Made by a program: the position numbers and the translations under genes | Shown: positions 8,394 through 17,822 of the stretch, piece by piece | Layout: each line of letters begins with the position of its first letter | Numbering within the stretch: the first letter of the stretch is position 1 | The notes under the pieces: model-generated | The model's input: the letters and a program-made list of their open reading frames with translations, nothing else | The model's database searches: none | What the model was told of the DNA's origin: nothing | Source: Oscillospiraceae bacterium | GTDB lineage: Bacteria; Bacillota; Clostridia; Oscillospirales; Acutalibacteraceae | Reading direction: 5' to 3' | DNA: 64,000 nt | Assembly: GCA_022650455.1 (NCBI GenBank) | Contig: JALCPO010000003.1 | Location: 1 to 64,000 of the forward strand

Positions 8394-9623
8394 TCAGCGC
8401 TCCGCGGCCGCGCGCCCCGCCGTGATCCCGCTCGCCCACGCCCAATGGAGGTTGAACCCGCCGCAGCCGCCGTCCAGGTTCAAAAGCTCGCCGCAAAGGT
8501 ACAAACCCTTACAGAGCTTCGACTGCAGCCCCGCGTCCGTCTCCGCCAGCGGGACGCCGCCGGACGTAACCTGCGCGTTCTGCCAGGAAAGCGTGCCCTG
8601 CACCGGAAAGCGGAACTGCTTTACGGTGCTGGAAATCTTTTGAATGTCGTTTTCCGTCAGGGAAGCCACCGAACCGGGCAGGCCGCCCAGGGCGGATTTT
8701 GTCACTTCCGCGCCGAGGGCCTTGTTCAGGATGCCATCGGTCAGCTGCGCGGCGGGCAGTTCCCCGCAGGCCCGCGCCTGTTCGCGGAACAGGTCCGCCA
8801 GGTCGGCCGCGCCGTGCTCCGGCGCCAGGTCGAGGGAAACGGCGAGCGCCTTCGCGGCGGAAGCCCCTAAGAAGCGGGAAAGCTCGAAAATGCAGATGCC
8901 GGAAAGCGAATTTTCCGTAAACTGGACTTCGCCCCGGGCCGTGCGGAGCGTCGCTTCCCCCGCTTTCAAGGACGCGGCGGCCAGGCTTCGCACCCCTTTC
9001 AGCGGCCTGACCCGCTTCGGGTCGGTGCGGATCTGCACCAGAGCCGGCCGCAGTTCCGTGACGGCATGCCCGAACGGGCGGAGCAGCGCGAACCCGTCCC
9101 CCGTGGAGCCGGACTGCGGGCAGGCCTTTCCTCCCGCGGCCAGCACGACCCGCCGCCCCCGGATGATCCCCCGGTCCGACACGGCCGCGAAGCCGCCGGG
9201 GATGTTCTCGATCCGCCGCACCGAAAAGCCGCAGACCGTCTCCGCCCCCGCAAGCTCCAGATTGCGGCGCAGGATGTTCAGAACCGACGACGCCTGCAGG
9301 CTGTAGGGATAAACGCGGCCCTCGTCCAGTTCGCGGCAGAGGAGGCCCAGCGAGCGGAAAAAGCCGACGATCTTCGCCGGGGGATTCCGGCTGAAAATCC
9401 CGGCGGCTTCGCGGGCATCGCCGTGGTACTGTTCCGGCCCGGCGCGGAGATTCGTCAGGTTGCAGCGCCCGTTCCCGGTCATCAGCAGCTTTTTGCCGAC
9501 GCGCGGGTTCTTCTCCAGCACGGCGATCTTCAGCTTCCGCCCGTCCTCCCGTGCCCGCCGCGCCGCGGCAAGGGCCGCCGTCAGGCCGGACGCGCCGCCG
9601 CCGATCACGACAATGTCATACAT
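8394..9623 (-). CDS. NAD(P)/FAD-dependent oxidoreductase, BaiN/HI0933 family
   Basis: MYDIVVIGGGASGLTAALAAARRA, GKKLLMTGNGRCNLTNL, LYLCGELLNLDGGCGGFNLHWAWASG. Confidence 0.92.
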   Translation of the reverse strand: MYDIVVIGGGASGLTAALAAARRAREDGRKLKIAVLEKNPRVGKKLLMTGNGRCNLTNLRAGPEQYHGDAREAAGIFSRNPPAKIVGFFRSLGLLCRELDEGRVYPYSLQASSVLNILRRNLELAGAETVCGFSVRRIENIPGGFAAVSDRGIIRGRRVVLAAGGKACPQSGSTGDGFALLRPFGHAVTELRPALVQIRTDPKRVRPLKGVRSLAAASLKAGEATLRTARGEVQFTENSLSGICIFELSRFLGASAAKALAVSLDLAPEHGAADLADLFREQARACGELPAAQLTDGILNKALGAEVTKSALGGLPGSVASLTENDIQKISSTVKQFRFPVQGTLSWQNAQVTSGGVPLAETDAGLQSKLCKGLYLCGELLNLDGGCGGFNLHWAWASGITAGRAAAER

Positions 9624-9714
9624 CCCTGCATCAGCCTCCCCGTTTGTTGATTGCGTTGATTTCGTATGGACCGCGGAGCCGGACCGCCCCGCCGGGCCCG
9701 CGCGGAAGCGGGCC

Positions 9715-9822
9715 CTATGAAAGGAACAGGAACAAAAAAGCGGACGCGGCGACCAAAGCGGCACAAACGGCCGCCACAATGCGGGCCGCCGTGGAATGAT
9801 TTTCGCCTGTCTTGCGTTTCAC
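9715..9822 (-). CDS. 35-aa single-TM small protein, GTG start (MKRKTGENHSTAARIVAAVCAALVAASAFLFLFLS)
   Basis: GTG preceded by GGGAGG at about 9 nt; hydrophobic helix; -35/-10 upstream on the minus strand. Not in the supplied ORF track. Confidence 0.6.
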   Translation of the reverse strand: MKRKTGENHSTAARIVAAVCAALVAASAFLFLFLS

Positions 9823-9847
9823 CGGACATCGCCTCCCGAATAAAATT

Positions 9848-9876
9848 ATTATAAACAGGAAATCCCCAAAAAACAA
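9848..9876 (-). promoter_or_regulatory. Predicted sigma-A promoter (TTGTTT-N17-TATAAT)
   Basis: Minus strand: -10 at 9848-9853, -35 at 9871-9876. Confidence 0.65.
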
Positions 9877-9929
9877 CATTCAAATGATTGCCGCGGCCGC
9901 GCGCCGGCCTCTTTCCAGGCCGCGTTTTG

Positions 9930-9958
9930 TTGACAAGCCCGCCGTTTTGCCATAGAAT
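9930..9958 (+). promoter_or_regulatory. Predicted sigma-A promoter (TTGACA-N17-TAGAAT)
   Basis: TTGACA 9930-9935, TAGAAT 9953-9958; upstream of the LCP gene. Confidence 0.8.
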
Positions 9959-10009
9959 AAAAGCACTTTCATGAACGAAAAACGCCCGATCAAATCCTGA
10001 GGTGATGGA

Positions 10010-11203
10010 ATGGGAAACAGAAGTTACGGCCGCTCTTCCGGAAACGGCGCGGGCCGCTCCGCGCGCGGGGGGCGCTACCTTTCGTCCTCATCCGGCAACG
10101 GCCGTTCCGGCGCGGGAAGAAACGGCTACAACCCCGACGACATCGACCGGTACAACTACGTGGACCGCGACATTTACAGCAGCGCGGCGGCGGAGCGCCG
10201 CGGCGGCCGGCCGCCGCGCAAAGGCGGGTGCGCCAAAAAATTCTTCGGGATGCTGCTGGCGGCGGCCCTGATCCTCACGGGGGCCGGGCTGGTCTATTTC
10301 CACGTTATGGCTTCCCGGCTGAACCGGTCGGGCGGCGTGGACAGCGGCACCCTTGCGAAATATGTCCAGCAGCCCGCCGCCGCGCCGTCCTGGGACGTAA
10401 AATCGGACGGCGACGTGATGAACATCCTGCTCCTCGGCGTGGATGAGAACGAAGACGGCTCCGACGGCCGCTCCGACAGCAACATCCTGGTTTCCATCGA
10501 CCGGAAGACAAAGAAGCTGCACCTGGTTTCTTTTCTCCGCGATTCCTACCTCGAGATCCCGACCGTCGGGAAAAGCAAGCTGAACACCGCCTATGCGCGC
10601 GGCGGCGTTGCGCTGACGATGCAGACGCTGGAAAACAACTACCGCGTCAACATCGACAAATACGTCTCGGTGGATTTCGACAACTTTGCCGCCGTGATCG
10701 ACAAAATGGGCGGTCTGGACGTTCCCATGTCCGCCGCGGCCTGCGTGCAGGAAAACGCCAACATGGGCACGCACCTCAAGCCCGGGGTCAACCACCTGAG
10801 CGGAAAGCTCTGCCTGTACTACGCGCGCATCCGGAAGGCGAGCGACGACTTCGGCCACGACGACTACGGGCGGGCAGGCCGCCAGCGCCAGGTGATCCAG
10901 CTCATGGTCCAGAAAATGAAGTCCATGAACCCGCTGGAATCCAGCAAGGTGATGTACGACTACCTGCCGTACGTGAAAACGAACCTGAGCGACTCCGAGC
11001 TGCTGTACCTCGCATCCATCGGCGCCGCGGTGTCCGGCTACCCGGCCTCAAGCCAGCAGATACCGGCGCCCGGCACCTTCAACGACCAGTACAAGGTGCG
11101 GGGGATCGGGTATGTCATCAAGCTGGACCTGGAAAAGAACTGCGCCATTCTCCGCAGCTTTCTTTACGGCGAAAGCACCGCTTCCGCGGGAGCCGGTGAA
11201 TAA
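10010..11203 (+). CDS. LCP family (LytR-CpsA-Psr) cell-wall glycopolymer ligase
   Basis: NILLLGVDENEDGSDGRSDSNILVSIDRKTKKLHLVSFLRDSYLEIP, KLNTAYARGG, HDDYGRAGRQRQVI. Confidence 0.92.
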   Translation: MGNRSYGRSSGNGAGRSARGGRYLSSSSGNGRSGAGRNGYNPDDIDRYNYVDRDIYSSAAAERRGGRPPRKGGCAKKFFGMLLAAALILTGAGLVYFHVMASRLNRSGGVDSGTLAKYVQQPAAAPSWDVKSDGDVMNILLLGVDENEDGSDGRSDSNILVSIDRKTKKLHLVSFLRDSYLEIPTVGKSKLNTAYARGGVALTMQTLENNYRVNIDKYVSVDFDNFAAVIDKMGGLDVPMSAAACVQENANMGTHLKPGVNHLSGKLCLYYARIRKASDDFGHDDYGRAGRQRQVIQLMVQKMKSMNPLESSKVMYDYLPYVKTNLSDSELLYLASIGAAVSGYPASSQQIPAPGTFNDQYKVRGIGYVIKLDLEKNCAILRSFLYGESTASAGAGE

Positions 11204-11385
11204 AGGAAAAGCCGGTACCGCGGGGATTCATCCGACACGGCGGGGCGTTTTTGAAAAACTCCTTCCATATAACCCGCCAACAAGGGCTGAAATTAGCCTG
11301 CAAAGTCTAATTTTTGAAAACTTTTTTAAATTTTTTTCGGCAGGCGGGAAAAAATCGTCCCATGCCCGGCAAGTCCGGAAGATCC

Positions 11386-11414
11386 TTTGCATCTTTTGAA
11401 TAAAATGGTATAAT
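11386..11414 (+). promoter_or_regulatory. Predicted promoter (TTTGCA-N17-TATAAT)
   Basis: TTTGCA 11386-11391; TATAAT 11409-11414. Confidence 0.6.
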
Positions 11415-11459
11415 AATGAAACTGTGGGTTTACAAATTTAGTTCCCGGAGGCTGAAAAA

Positions 11460-13406
11460 ATGGAGAAAAAGACCTTTTACATCACAACGCCCATTTACTA
11501 CCCGTCCGGCAAGCCGCATATCGGGCACTGCTACTGCACGCTGGCCTGTGACGCGATTGCCCGCTACAAGCGAATGCAGGGCTACGACGTGATGTTTTTG
11601 ACCGGGACGGACGAGCACGGGCAGAAGATCGAGCAAAACGCGGAAAAAGAGGGCATCACGCCGAAACAGTACGTGGACCGCGTCGCTCAGGAATTCAAGG
11701 ACCTGTGGAAACTCCTGAATATCTCCAACGATAAATTCATCCGCACGACGGACGACTACCACGTGAAAGCCGTGCAGAAAATCTTCGCGGAGCTTTACCG
11801 GCGCGGGGACATCTACAAGGGCGAATACAAAGGCTGGTACTGCACCCCGTGCGAATCCTTCTGGACGGAAACGCAGCTCAAGGACGGCCGGTGCCCGGAC
11901 TGCGGGCGCGAAGTGAAGATGGTGAGCGAAGAAGCCTACTTCTTCCGCCTTTCCAAATACGCCGACCGGCTGCTGAAGCTGTACCGGGACCACCCCGACT
12001 TTATCCAGCCGGACAGCCGCAAAAACGAAATGATCCGCTTCATCAACCAGGGGCTGGAAGACCTGTGCGTCTCCCGGACAAGCTTTTCGTGGGGCATCCC
12101 CGTCACGTTCGACCCGAAGCACGTCGTCTATGTGTGGGTGGACGCGCTGACGAACTACATCACCGCGCTGGGCTACGGCTCGGACGACGACTCGCTCTAC
12201 CGGAAATTCTGGCCGGCGGACGTGCACTTCGTCGGCAAGGAGATCGTGCGCTTCCACACCATCATCTGGCCCGCCATGCTGATGGCCCTCGGCCTTCCTC
12301 TGCCGAAGCAGGTCTACGGCCACGGCTGGCTCCTGTTCGGCGACGGCAGCAAGATGAGCAAAAGCAAGGGCAACGTCGTCGACCCGCTGATCCTGTGCAG
12401 CCGGTACGGCGTGGACGCCGTCCGCTACTTCCTGCTGCGTGAGATCCCGTTCGGCGCGGACGGGATCTTCACCAACGAGGCGCTCATCAGCCGCATCAAC
12501 TCCGACCTCGCGAACGACCTCGGGAACCTTCTTTCCCGCACGACGGCCATGGTGCGGAAGTACTTCGGCGGAAAAATCCCCGCCGAACGGGAAAGCGCCC
12601 CGCCCGACGACGAGCTGATCTCCACGGCGCTGGCGCTGCGCGGAAAATGCGACGCGGCGGTCGGCGGCTACCAGTTCTCGGCCGCCCTGACGGAAATCTG
12701 GAAGCTGGTTTCGCGCGCAAACAAATATATTGACGAAACGGCCCCGTGGGCCCTGGGCAAGGACGAAACCAAAAAAGCCCGCCTCGCCGCCGTGCTTTAC
12801 AATCTATGCGAGTCCCTGCGCATTCTTTCCATCCTTCTCGCCCCGTTCCTTCCGGACACGGCCCCGAAAATCCAGGCGCAGATCGGCGCGTCCGCGGACG
12901 AACTGACCTATGAATCCGCCGGGAAATGGGGCGTCCTTCCCCCGGACGCCGCCGTCACCAAAGGGGAGCCGCTTTTCCCGCGCATCGACGTGGACCGGGA
13001 GATCGGGGAGCTGAACCGGCTGATCCCGAACCCGGCCGCGAAAAAAGAGGAAACGCCCGCCGCGGCAAAGCCGGAAGGCATCGCTCCCATCTCAATCGAC
13101 GATTTCGCGAAAGTGGACCTGAGAGCCGCGAAAGTCAAGGCCTGCGAGCCGGTTCCGCGCTCGAAAAAGCTGCTGAAGCTGACGCTGGACGACGGCGCGG
13201 GCGAACGGACGGTCGCCTCCGGCATTTCGCAGTGGTACAAGCCGGAGGACCTCGTGGGACACACGGTGGTCCTGGTTTCAAACCTGAAGCCCGCCAAGCT
13301 GTGCGGCGTGGAAAGCCGGGGCATGATCCTCGCCGCGGACGCGGGGGACGACAGCGTAAAAGTGCTCTTTGCGGACGGCGTTCCCGCCGGCGGCAGGATC
13401 CGGTGA
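11460..13406 (+). CDS. metG: Methionine--tRNA ligase
   Basis: TTPIYYPSGKPHIGHCY, FLTGTDEHGQKI, KMSKSKGN, C-terminal EMAP/OB-fold domain. Confidence 0.97.
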   Translation: MEKKTFYITTPIYYPSGKPHIGHCYCTLACDAIARYKRMQGYDVMFLTGTDEHGQKIEQNAEKEGITPKQYVDRVAQEFKDLWKLLNISNDKFIRTTDDYHVKAVQKIFAELYRRGDIYKGEYKGWYCTPCESFWTETQLKDGRCPDCGREVKMVSEEAYFFRLSKYADRLLKLYRDHPDFIQPDSRKNEMIRFINQGLEDLCVSRTSFSWGIPVTFDPKHVVYVWVDALTNYITALGYGSDDDSLYRKFWPADVHFVGKEIVRFHTIIWPAMLMALGLPLPKQVYGHGWLLFGDGSKMSKSKGNVVDPLILCSRYGVDAVRYFLLREIPFGADGIFTNEALISRINSDLANDLGNLLSRTTAMVRKYFGGKIPAERESAPPDDELISTALALRGKCDAAVGGYQFSAALTEIWKLVSRANKYIDETAPWALGKDETKKARLAAVLYNLCESLRILSILLAPFLPDTAPKIQAQIGASADELTYESAGKWGVLPPDAAVTKGEPLFPRIDVDREIGELNRLIPNPAAKKEETPAAAKPEGIAPISIDDFAKVDLRAAKVKACEPVPRSKKLLKLTLDDGAGERTVASGISQWYKPEDLVGHTVVLVSNLKPAKLCGVESRGMILAADAGDDSVKVLFADGVPAGGRIR

Positions 13407-14176
13407 AGTACTCGAATATCTTCGACAGCCACGCGCACTACGACGACCCCGCCTTCGACCCCGACCGGGACAAGCTTCTCGCTTCCCTGCCGGGCCTCGG
13501 CGTGTGCCGCGTGGTCAACTGCGGCGCGGACCTCGCGACCTCGGAAAAGTCGATTGCCCTTGCGGCGGAATACCCGTTCGTCTTTGCCGCCGCGGGCGTC
13601 CACCCCGAGGAGGCGGGCCGCGTCCCTTCCGGCTGGACGGAACGGCTCGACGCGCTCCTTTCCCGGCCGAAAGTGGCCGCCGCCGGGGAGATCGGCCTCG
13701 ACTACCATTCGGAGCAGAACCCTCCGCGCGGCGTGCAGAAAAGCGTTTTTGAAAAGCAGATCGAGCTGGCGGCGGCGCACGGCCTTCCCATCATCGTGCA
13801 CGACCGGGACGCCCACGGCGACACGATGGCGGTGCTGAAAAAATACAGGCCGAAGGGCGTCGTCCACTGCTTTTCCGGAAGCGTGGAAATGGCGCGCGAA
13901 GTCCTGAAGCTCGGCATGGTGATCGGCCTCGGCGGCGCGGTGACGTTCAAAAACGCGCGCGTGCCCGTCGAAGTGGCGAAAATGGTGCCGGAGGACCGCT
14001 TCGTCCTCGAAACGGACTGCCCTTACATGGCGCCCGTCCCCTTCCGCGGCAGGCGGAACGACTCGTCGCTGATCGCCTTTACCGCCGAGCGGATCGCCCG
14101 GATCCGCGGGACCGGCGCGCAGGCGCTGATCGACCGGGCCTGCCAAAACGCGAAAGCGCTGTATGGAATCGAATAG
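13403..14176 (+). CDS. TatD family hydrolase
   Basis: IFDSHAHYDDPAFD, AAGVHPEEAG, GEIGLDYH, GVVHCFSGS, LETDCPYMAPVPFRGRRN; GTG start overlapping the metG stop. Confidence 0.93.
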   Translation: MKYSNIFDSHAHYDDPAFDPDRDKLLASLPGLGVCRVVNCGADLATSEKSIALAAEYPFVFAAAGVHPEEAGRVPSGWTERLDALLSRPKVAAAGEIGLDYHSEQNPPRGVQKSVFEKQIELAAAHGLPIIVHDRDAHGDTMAVLKKYRPKGVVHCFSGSVEMAREVLKLGMVIGLGGAVTFKNARVPVEVAKMVPEDRFVLETDCPYMAPVPFRGRRNDSSLIAFTAERIARIRGTGAQALIDRACQNAKALYGIE

Positions 14177-14184
14177 AAAAACGA

Positions 14185-14218
14185 CTCCCCCGCCGGAAAG
14201 CAGCGGGGGAGTTTTTTT
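14185..14218 (+). terminator. Rho-independent terminator after tatD
   Basis: CTCCCCCGC-loop-GCGGGGGAG followed by TTTTTTT. Confidence 0.9.
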
Positions 14219-14238
14219 CTATATTTTTTCGATTTTTT

Positions 14239-15507
14239 TCATTCGTACCGCAGCGCTTCGATCGGGTCGAGCCGGCTGGCTTTTTTCGCCGGGTAATAGC
14301 CGAAGAACACGCCGATCAGCATGGAGAACCCGACGCTGATGAGCACGATCGGCACCGAAACGGTCAGCTTCATCCCGATCAGCGTGACGCCGAGCCACGC
14401 GAGCAGGATCCCGAACACCACGCCGATGACGCCGCCGATGAGGCAGATGATGACCGCCTCGACGATGAACTGCGCGCGGATATAGCCGCTGCGGGCGCCC
14501 AGGGCTTTGCGCGTGCCGATTTCGCGCGTGCGCTCGGTAACGGACACCAGCATGATGTTCATCACCCCGATGCCGCCCACCAGGAGCGCGATGGCCCCGA
14601 TGGCCGCCACGGCGATGGAAATCGTGTTCATCACCGAAGTGACCGAGGACATCATGTTCTCCATGTCGTACGACCGGCAGGTGTATTTTGAATTGTCCGC
14701 ATAGATCTTGGAAAAGTATTTGTCGACCTTTTTGGAAAAGGCCTGGGAATCGGTGACCGATTTCGTCTTGAGCGAGAAATAGAGGTAATTCTGGTAGCGC
14801 GCCTGCTCCTTCGCGACGCTGACGGGGATATACATCTGCGTCCGGACATCCTTGTCCGCGGACGCGGCGCCGCCCATCATGCCCGACCGCTCGAACTTGT
14901 AGACGCCGACGATGGTGAACGTTTCCTCCCAGCCGCTCGCATTCATGCTGACCTCCCGGCCGAGGGGGTTCTCCCGCGAACGGAACATGTTGGAAACCAG
15001 CTTGTCGGAAACCACCGCCACGCGCCGGCCCGCCTTGACGTCCCGGTCCTGGAGGAAACGGCCCTGCAGCATTTTCACGTTGGAAACCTCGCGGTAGCCC
15101 GGGTTCGCCCCGACCGCGCTGATGTTGGCATACCGGTGCCCGTCCTGCACTTTCCCGACGCCCACGTCCTCCTCCAGCGAGACGGCGGAGATTTCGTCGG
15201 CGAATTTCCGCTGGAACGAGCCGATCTGGTCGGAGGTAATCAGGTCGCTCTCGTCCATGTTGTTCCCGCCGACCGTCACGTTCGTCGTCGTGTTCTGCGC
15301 TTCCCTCGGGGTCACATAGACCTGGATCATATTCGCGCCGATGCCGGCCATGGTGTCCGACACGCTGGCGGTGACCGCGCCGCCGATGGAGACGATGGCG
15401 ATGACGGAGCCGATGCCGATGATGATGCCGAGCATGGTCAGAAACGAGCGCATCCGGTTGGACTTCAGGCCCGCGACGGCGAGCTGGATATTTTCTTTTA
15501 AGAACAC
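14239..15507 (-). CDS. ABC transporter permease, MacB/FtsX type
   Basis: MRSFLTMLGIIIGIGSVIAIVSIG, GGIGVMNIMLVSVTERTREIGTRKALGA. Confidence 0.93.
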   Translation of the reverse strand: MFLKENIQLAVAGLKSNRMRSFLTMLGIIIGIGSVIAIVSIGGAVTASVSDTMAGIGANMIQVYVTPREAQNTTTNVTVGGNNMDESDLITSDQIGSFQRKFADEISAVSLEEDVGVGKVQDGHRYANISAVGANPGYREVSNVKMLQGRFLQDRDVKAGRRVAVVSDKLVSNMFRSRENPLGREVSMNASGWEETFTIVGVYKFERSGMMGGAASADKDVRTQMYIPVSVAKEQARYQNYLYFSLKTKSVTDSQAFSKKVDKYFSKIYADNSKYTCRSYDMENMMSSVTSVMNTISIAVAAIGAIALLVGGIGVMNIMLVSVTERTREIGTRKALGARSGYIRAQFIVEAVIICLIGGVIGVVFGILLAWLGVTLIGMKLTVSVPIVLISVGFSMLIGVFFGYYPAKKASRLDPIEALRYE

Positions 15508-16220
15508 TGCCGGCCCACCGCCTTTCCTTCCGCGGCGCGGTCGGAGACGACCGCGCCGTCCTTCAGCGTGACGATCCGTTCCGTCTCCGCCGCGAGCTCC
15601 GGGTTATGGGTAATGAGGACGATGGTTTTCCCGTCCTTTTCATGCACCCGGTGGAACAGGTCCATCACCAGGCGGCCCGTCTCGGAATCCAGCGCGCCGG
15701 TCGGCTCGTCGGCCAGAAGGATGGGCGGGTCGTTCGCCAGCGCGCGCGCAATGGCGACCCGCTGCTTCTGCCCGCCGGAAAGCTCGTTCGGCTGGTGGTG
15801 CATGCGGTCCCCCATCCCGACCAGTTCCAGGAGCTCTTCGGCGCGCCGCACGCGCGTTCCGGAAGCCATCCCCGCGTACAGCATGGGCAACTCCACGTTC
15901 TTCAAAGCGTCGTTGCGCGGGATGAGGTTGAACGTCTGGAACACGAACCCGATCTTCCGGTTGCGCACGCCGGACATCTGGTCGTCGGTCATCTTTCCGA
16001 CCGGGGTCCCGTCCAGCACATAAGTGCCGGAGGTCGGGCGGTCCAGCACGCCGATCAGGTTCATCAGCGTGCTTTTCCCGGAACCGGACGCCCCCACGAT
16101 GGAAAGAAACTCCCCCTCCCGCACCGTCAGGTCGATGTGCTTTAAAATGTGCAGCTCGTTCGGCAGGCCGATGAAGTAGTTTTTGACGATGTCGGTCATC
16201 CGGATGATTTCATGTCCCAC
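15498..16220 (-). CDS. ABC transporter ATP-binding protein, MacB type
   Basis: Walker A GASGSGKST, signature LSGGQKQRVAIARAL, Walker B ILLADEPTGALD. Confidence 0.95.
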   Translation of the reverse strand: MGHEIIRMTDIVKNYFIGLPNELHILKHIDLTVREGEFLSIVGASGSGKSTLMNLIGVLDRPTSGTYVLDGTPVGKMTDDQMSGVRNRKIGFVFQTFNLIPRNDALKNVELPMLYAGMASGTRVRRAEELLELVGMGDRMHHQPNELSGGQKQRVAIARALANDPPILLADEPTGALDSETGRLVMDLFHRVHEKDGKTIVLITHNPELAAETERIVTLKDGAVVSDRAAEGKAVGRQCS

Positions 16221-16223
16221 GGC

Positions 16224-17600
16224 TCATTCCTCCCCGGAAACGGACGGGACGGACGAGGCGGAAGGCAGAATCGTCTCGCCGCCGGAAAGGCCGTCGGGGC
16301 TTGTGACGACCTGCATGCCTTCTTTCAGGCCGGGGCCGGAAACCTCCACCGAAACGTCGGTTTCCATCCCCGCCGTGACCGGGACTTCCACCGTTTTGTA
16401 AAGGGTGCCTTCCTTTTGGGCGCCGTAGATCACATAGCTGCCGTTCGGCTTTTCGACCAGCGAATCGTACGGGACGACGAAGATGTTCTGCTTCTGCTCC
16501 AGGACGATGGCCAGCTTGGCCTTCATGCCGATTTTCAGGCCGGGGTTTTTGCCGGTGACGCGGATCTTCACCCCGAACGTGACGTCCGTCGGCGCGCCGG
16601 ACACACCGGCCGCCGCTTCGGTGGCCGCCGGCGCGACACGGGTGACCTCCCCCGCGATCTGATCCGAACCCGTGGCATCCGTCGTGATGGTGACGGGGCT
16701 CCCCGCTTTCACTTTCGCGATGTCGACCTCCTTGACATCCGCGTCCACGACCAGGTCGGACGTGTCCTCAATCTTGAACAGGGCGCCCTTCGGGACGTCC
16801 CCCACGGCCGCGCTGCTCTGCGTCACCGTTCCGTCCCGCGGTGCGGTGATGACGGACTGCCGCAGCTGCCTGCGTAGCTTTTCCAGCGCGACGTCCCCGC
16901 TTTTGTCGGCATTCTTCACCGCGGCGAGGTCGTAGGCGTTTTTCGCCGCCTTCAGGTTCTGCTGCGACTGGTTCCGCGCGGACGCGACCGCCCGCTCCGC
17001 CGAATCGCGGGCGCTCTGGGCCTGGTCCAGCTTCGCCTTTTCCGCGTCGAGGTCCTTCCGTGCCGCCTTTCCGCTCTGGAAGGCCGCTTTCACGGCGGCG
17101 TACGCCTGCTTTTCCGCGCTGAGGGCGGATTCCGCGGAATCCAGGTTCGCCTTCGCGGACGTGAGCTCCGTCCCCATCTCGTTGTTATACTGGTACAGGG
17201 CGTTTTCATAATCCGACCGGGCTTTGTCCAAGGTCAGGCCCGCGCTGCTGTCCGCGGACTTTGCGGCGTATTCCTGCTGGCGGATGTCCGCTTCCAGCGA
17301 AGCCGTGTCCAGCACCGCGAGGACGTCGCCCTTTTTGACGGAGTCGCCCACGGAGACGGACACCTTCTGCACCGGCGCGGTCAGCGTGGTATAGATATAG
17401 GCCGAGGAGCCGCTGCGGACCGTCCCGGTCACGCTGACGGAATCCCGCAGCGTCGTCTTTTTGAGCGTCATACAGGTAACGTTGGTTTTCGTGCTTCCCG
17501 CCCGGGAGCTGACGATGCCCGCCGCCACAAGGACGAGCACGACCGCCGCCGAAACGGCAGCGATGAGAATCCCTCTCCTGCCGAACCTGCTTTTCTTCAT
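16224..17600 (-). CDS. HlyD/MacA-like efflux adaptor subunit
   Basis: N-terminal TM, lipoyl-like VSVSVGDSVKKGDVLAVLDTASLEADI, coiled coil, barrel-sandwich pattern. Confidence 0.9.
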   Translation of the reverse strand: MKKSRFGRRGILIAAVSAAVVLVLVAAGIVSSRAGSTKTNVTCMTLKKTTLRDSVSVTGTVRSGSSAYIYTTLTAPVQKVSVSVGDSVKKGDVLAVLDTASLEADIRQQEYAAKSADSSAGLTLDKARSDYENALYQYNNEMGTELTSAKANLDSAESALSAEKQAYAAVKAAFQSGKAARKDLDAEKAKLDQAQSARDSAERAVASARNQSQQNLKAAKNAYDLAAVKNADKSGDVALEKLRRQLRQSVITAPRDGTVTQSSAAVGDVPKGALFKIEDTSDLVVDADVKEVDIAKVKAGSPVTITTDATGSDQIAGEVTRVAPAATEAAAGVSGAPTDVTFGVKIRVTGKNPGLKIGMKAKLAIVLEQKQNIFVVPYDSLVEKPNGSYVIYGAQKEGTLYKTVEVPVTAGMETDVSVEVSGPGLKEGMQVVTSPDGLSGGETILPSASSVPSVSGEE

Positions 17601-17645
17601 GAAACGGCACTTCCAATCCTGCGAATTCCGGAAAAGAGTCTTTTC

Positions 17646-17665
17646 TGTATTAATCTCTTAATACA
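17646..17665. promoter_or_regulatory. Operator-like palindrome TGTATTAA-TCTC-TTAATACA
   Basis: Perfect 8+8 inverted repeat, immediately downstream of the efflux-operon -10. Confidence 0.65.
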
Positions 17666-17693
17666 ATGATATCCGATTCTGGCCCGTTGTCAA
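17666..17693 (-). promoter_or_regulatory. Predicted sigma-A promoter of the efflux operon (TTGACA-N16-TATCAT)
   Basis: Minus strand: TTGACA (17688-17693), TATCAT (17666-17671). Confidence 0.65.
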
Positions 17694-17781
17694 TCCATTT
17701 CCATGAAAAAGGGAGAGAAAAATGAAAATTCGGCAGATTTGCGGAAAACCGCGGCCCCGCTTTTTTATTCTTATGAAAAAT

Positions 17782-17806
17782 GCTCCGCCGTTTTCCGCGG
17801 CGGAGC
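17782..17806 (-). terminator. Terminator of spoIIE
   Basis: Minus strand GCTCCGCCG-CGGAAAA-CGGCGGAGC followed by ATTTTTC. Confidence 0.8.
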
Positions 17807-17822
17807 GTCGAAACTGTTTTTA

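Noticed and set aside
11208-11255. GCCGGTACCGCGGGG resembles the T-box antiterminator motif upstream of metG
   Set aside because: Only a few nt after the LCP stop codon, so no room for Stem I or a specifier loop, and metG has its own promoter further downstream at 11386-11414.
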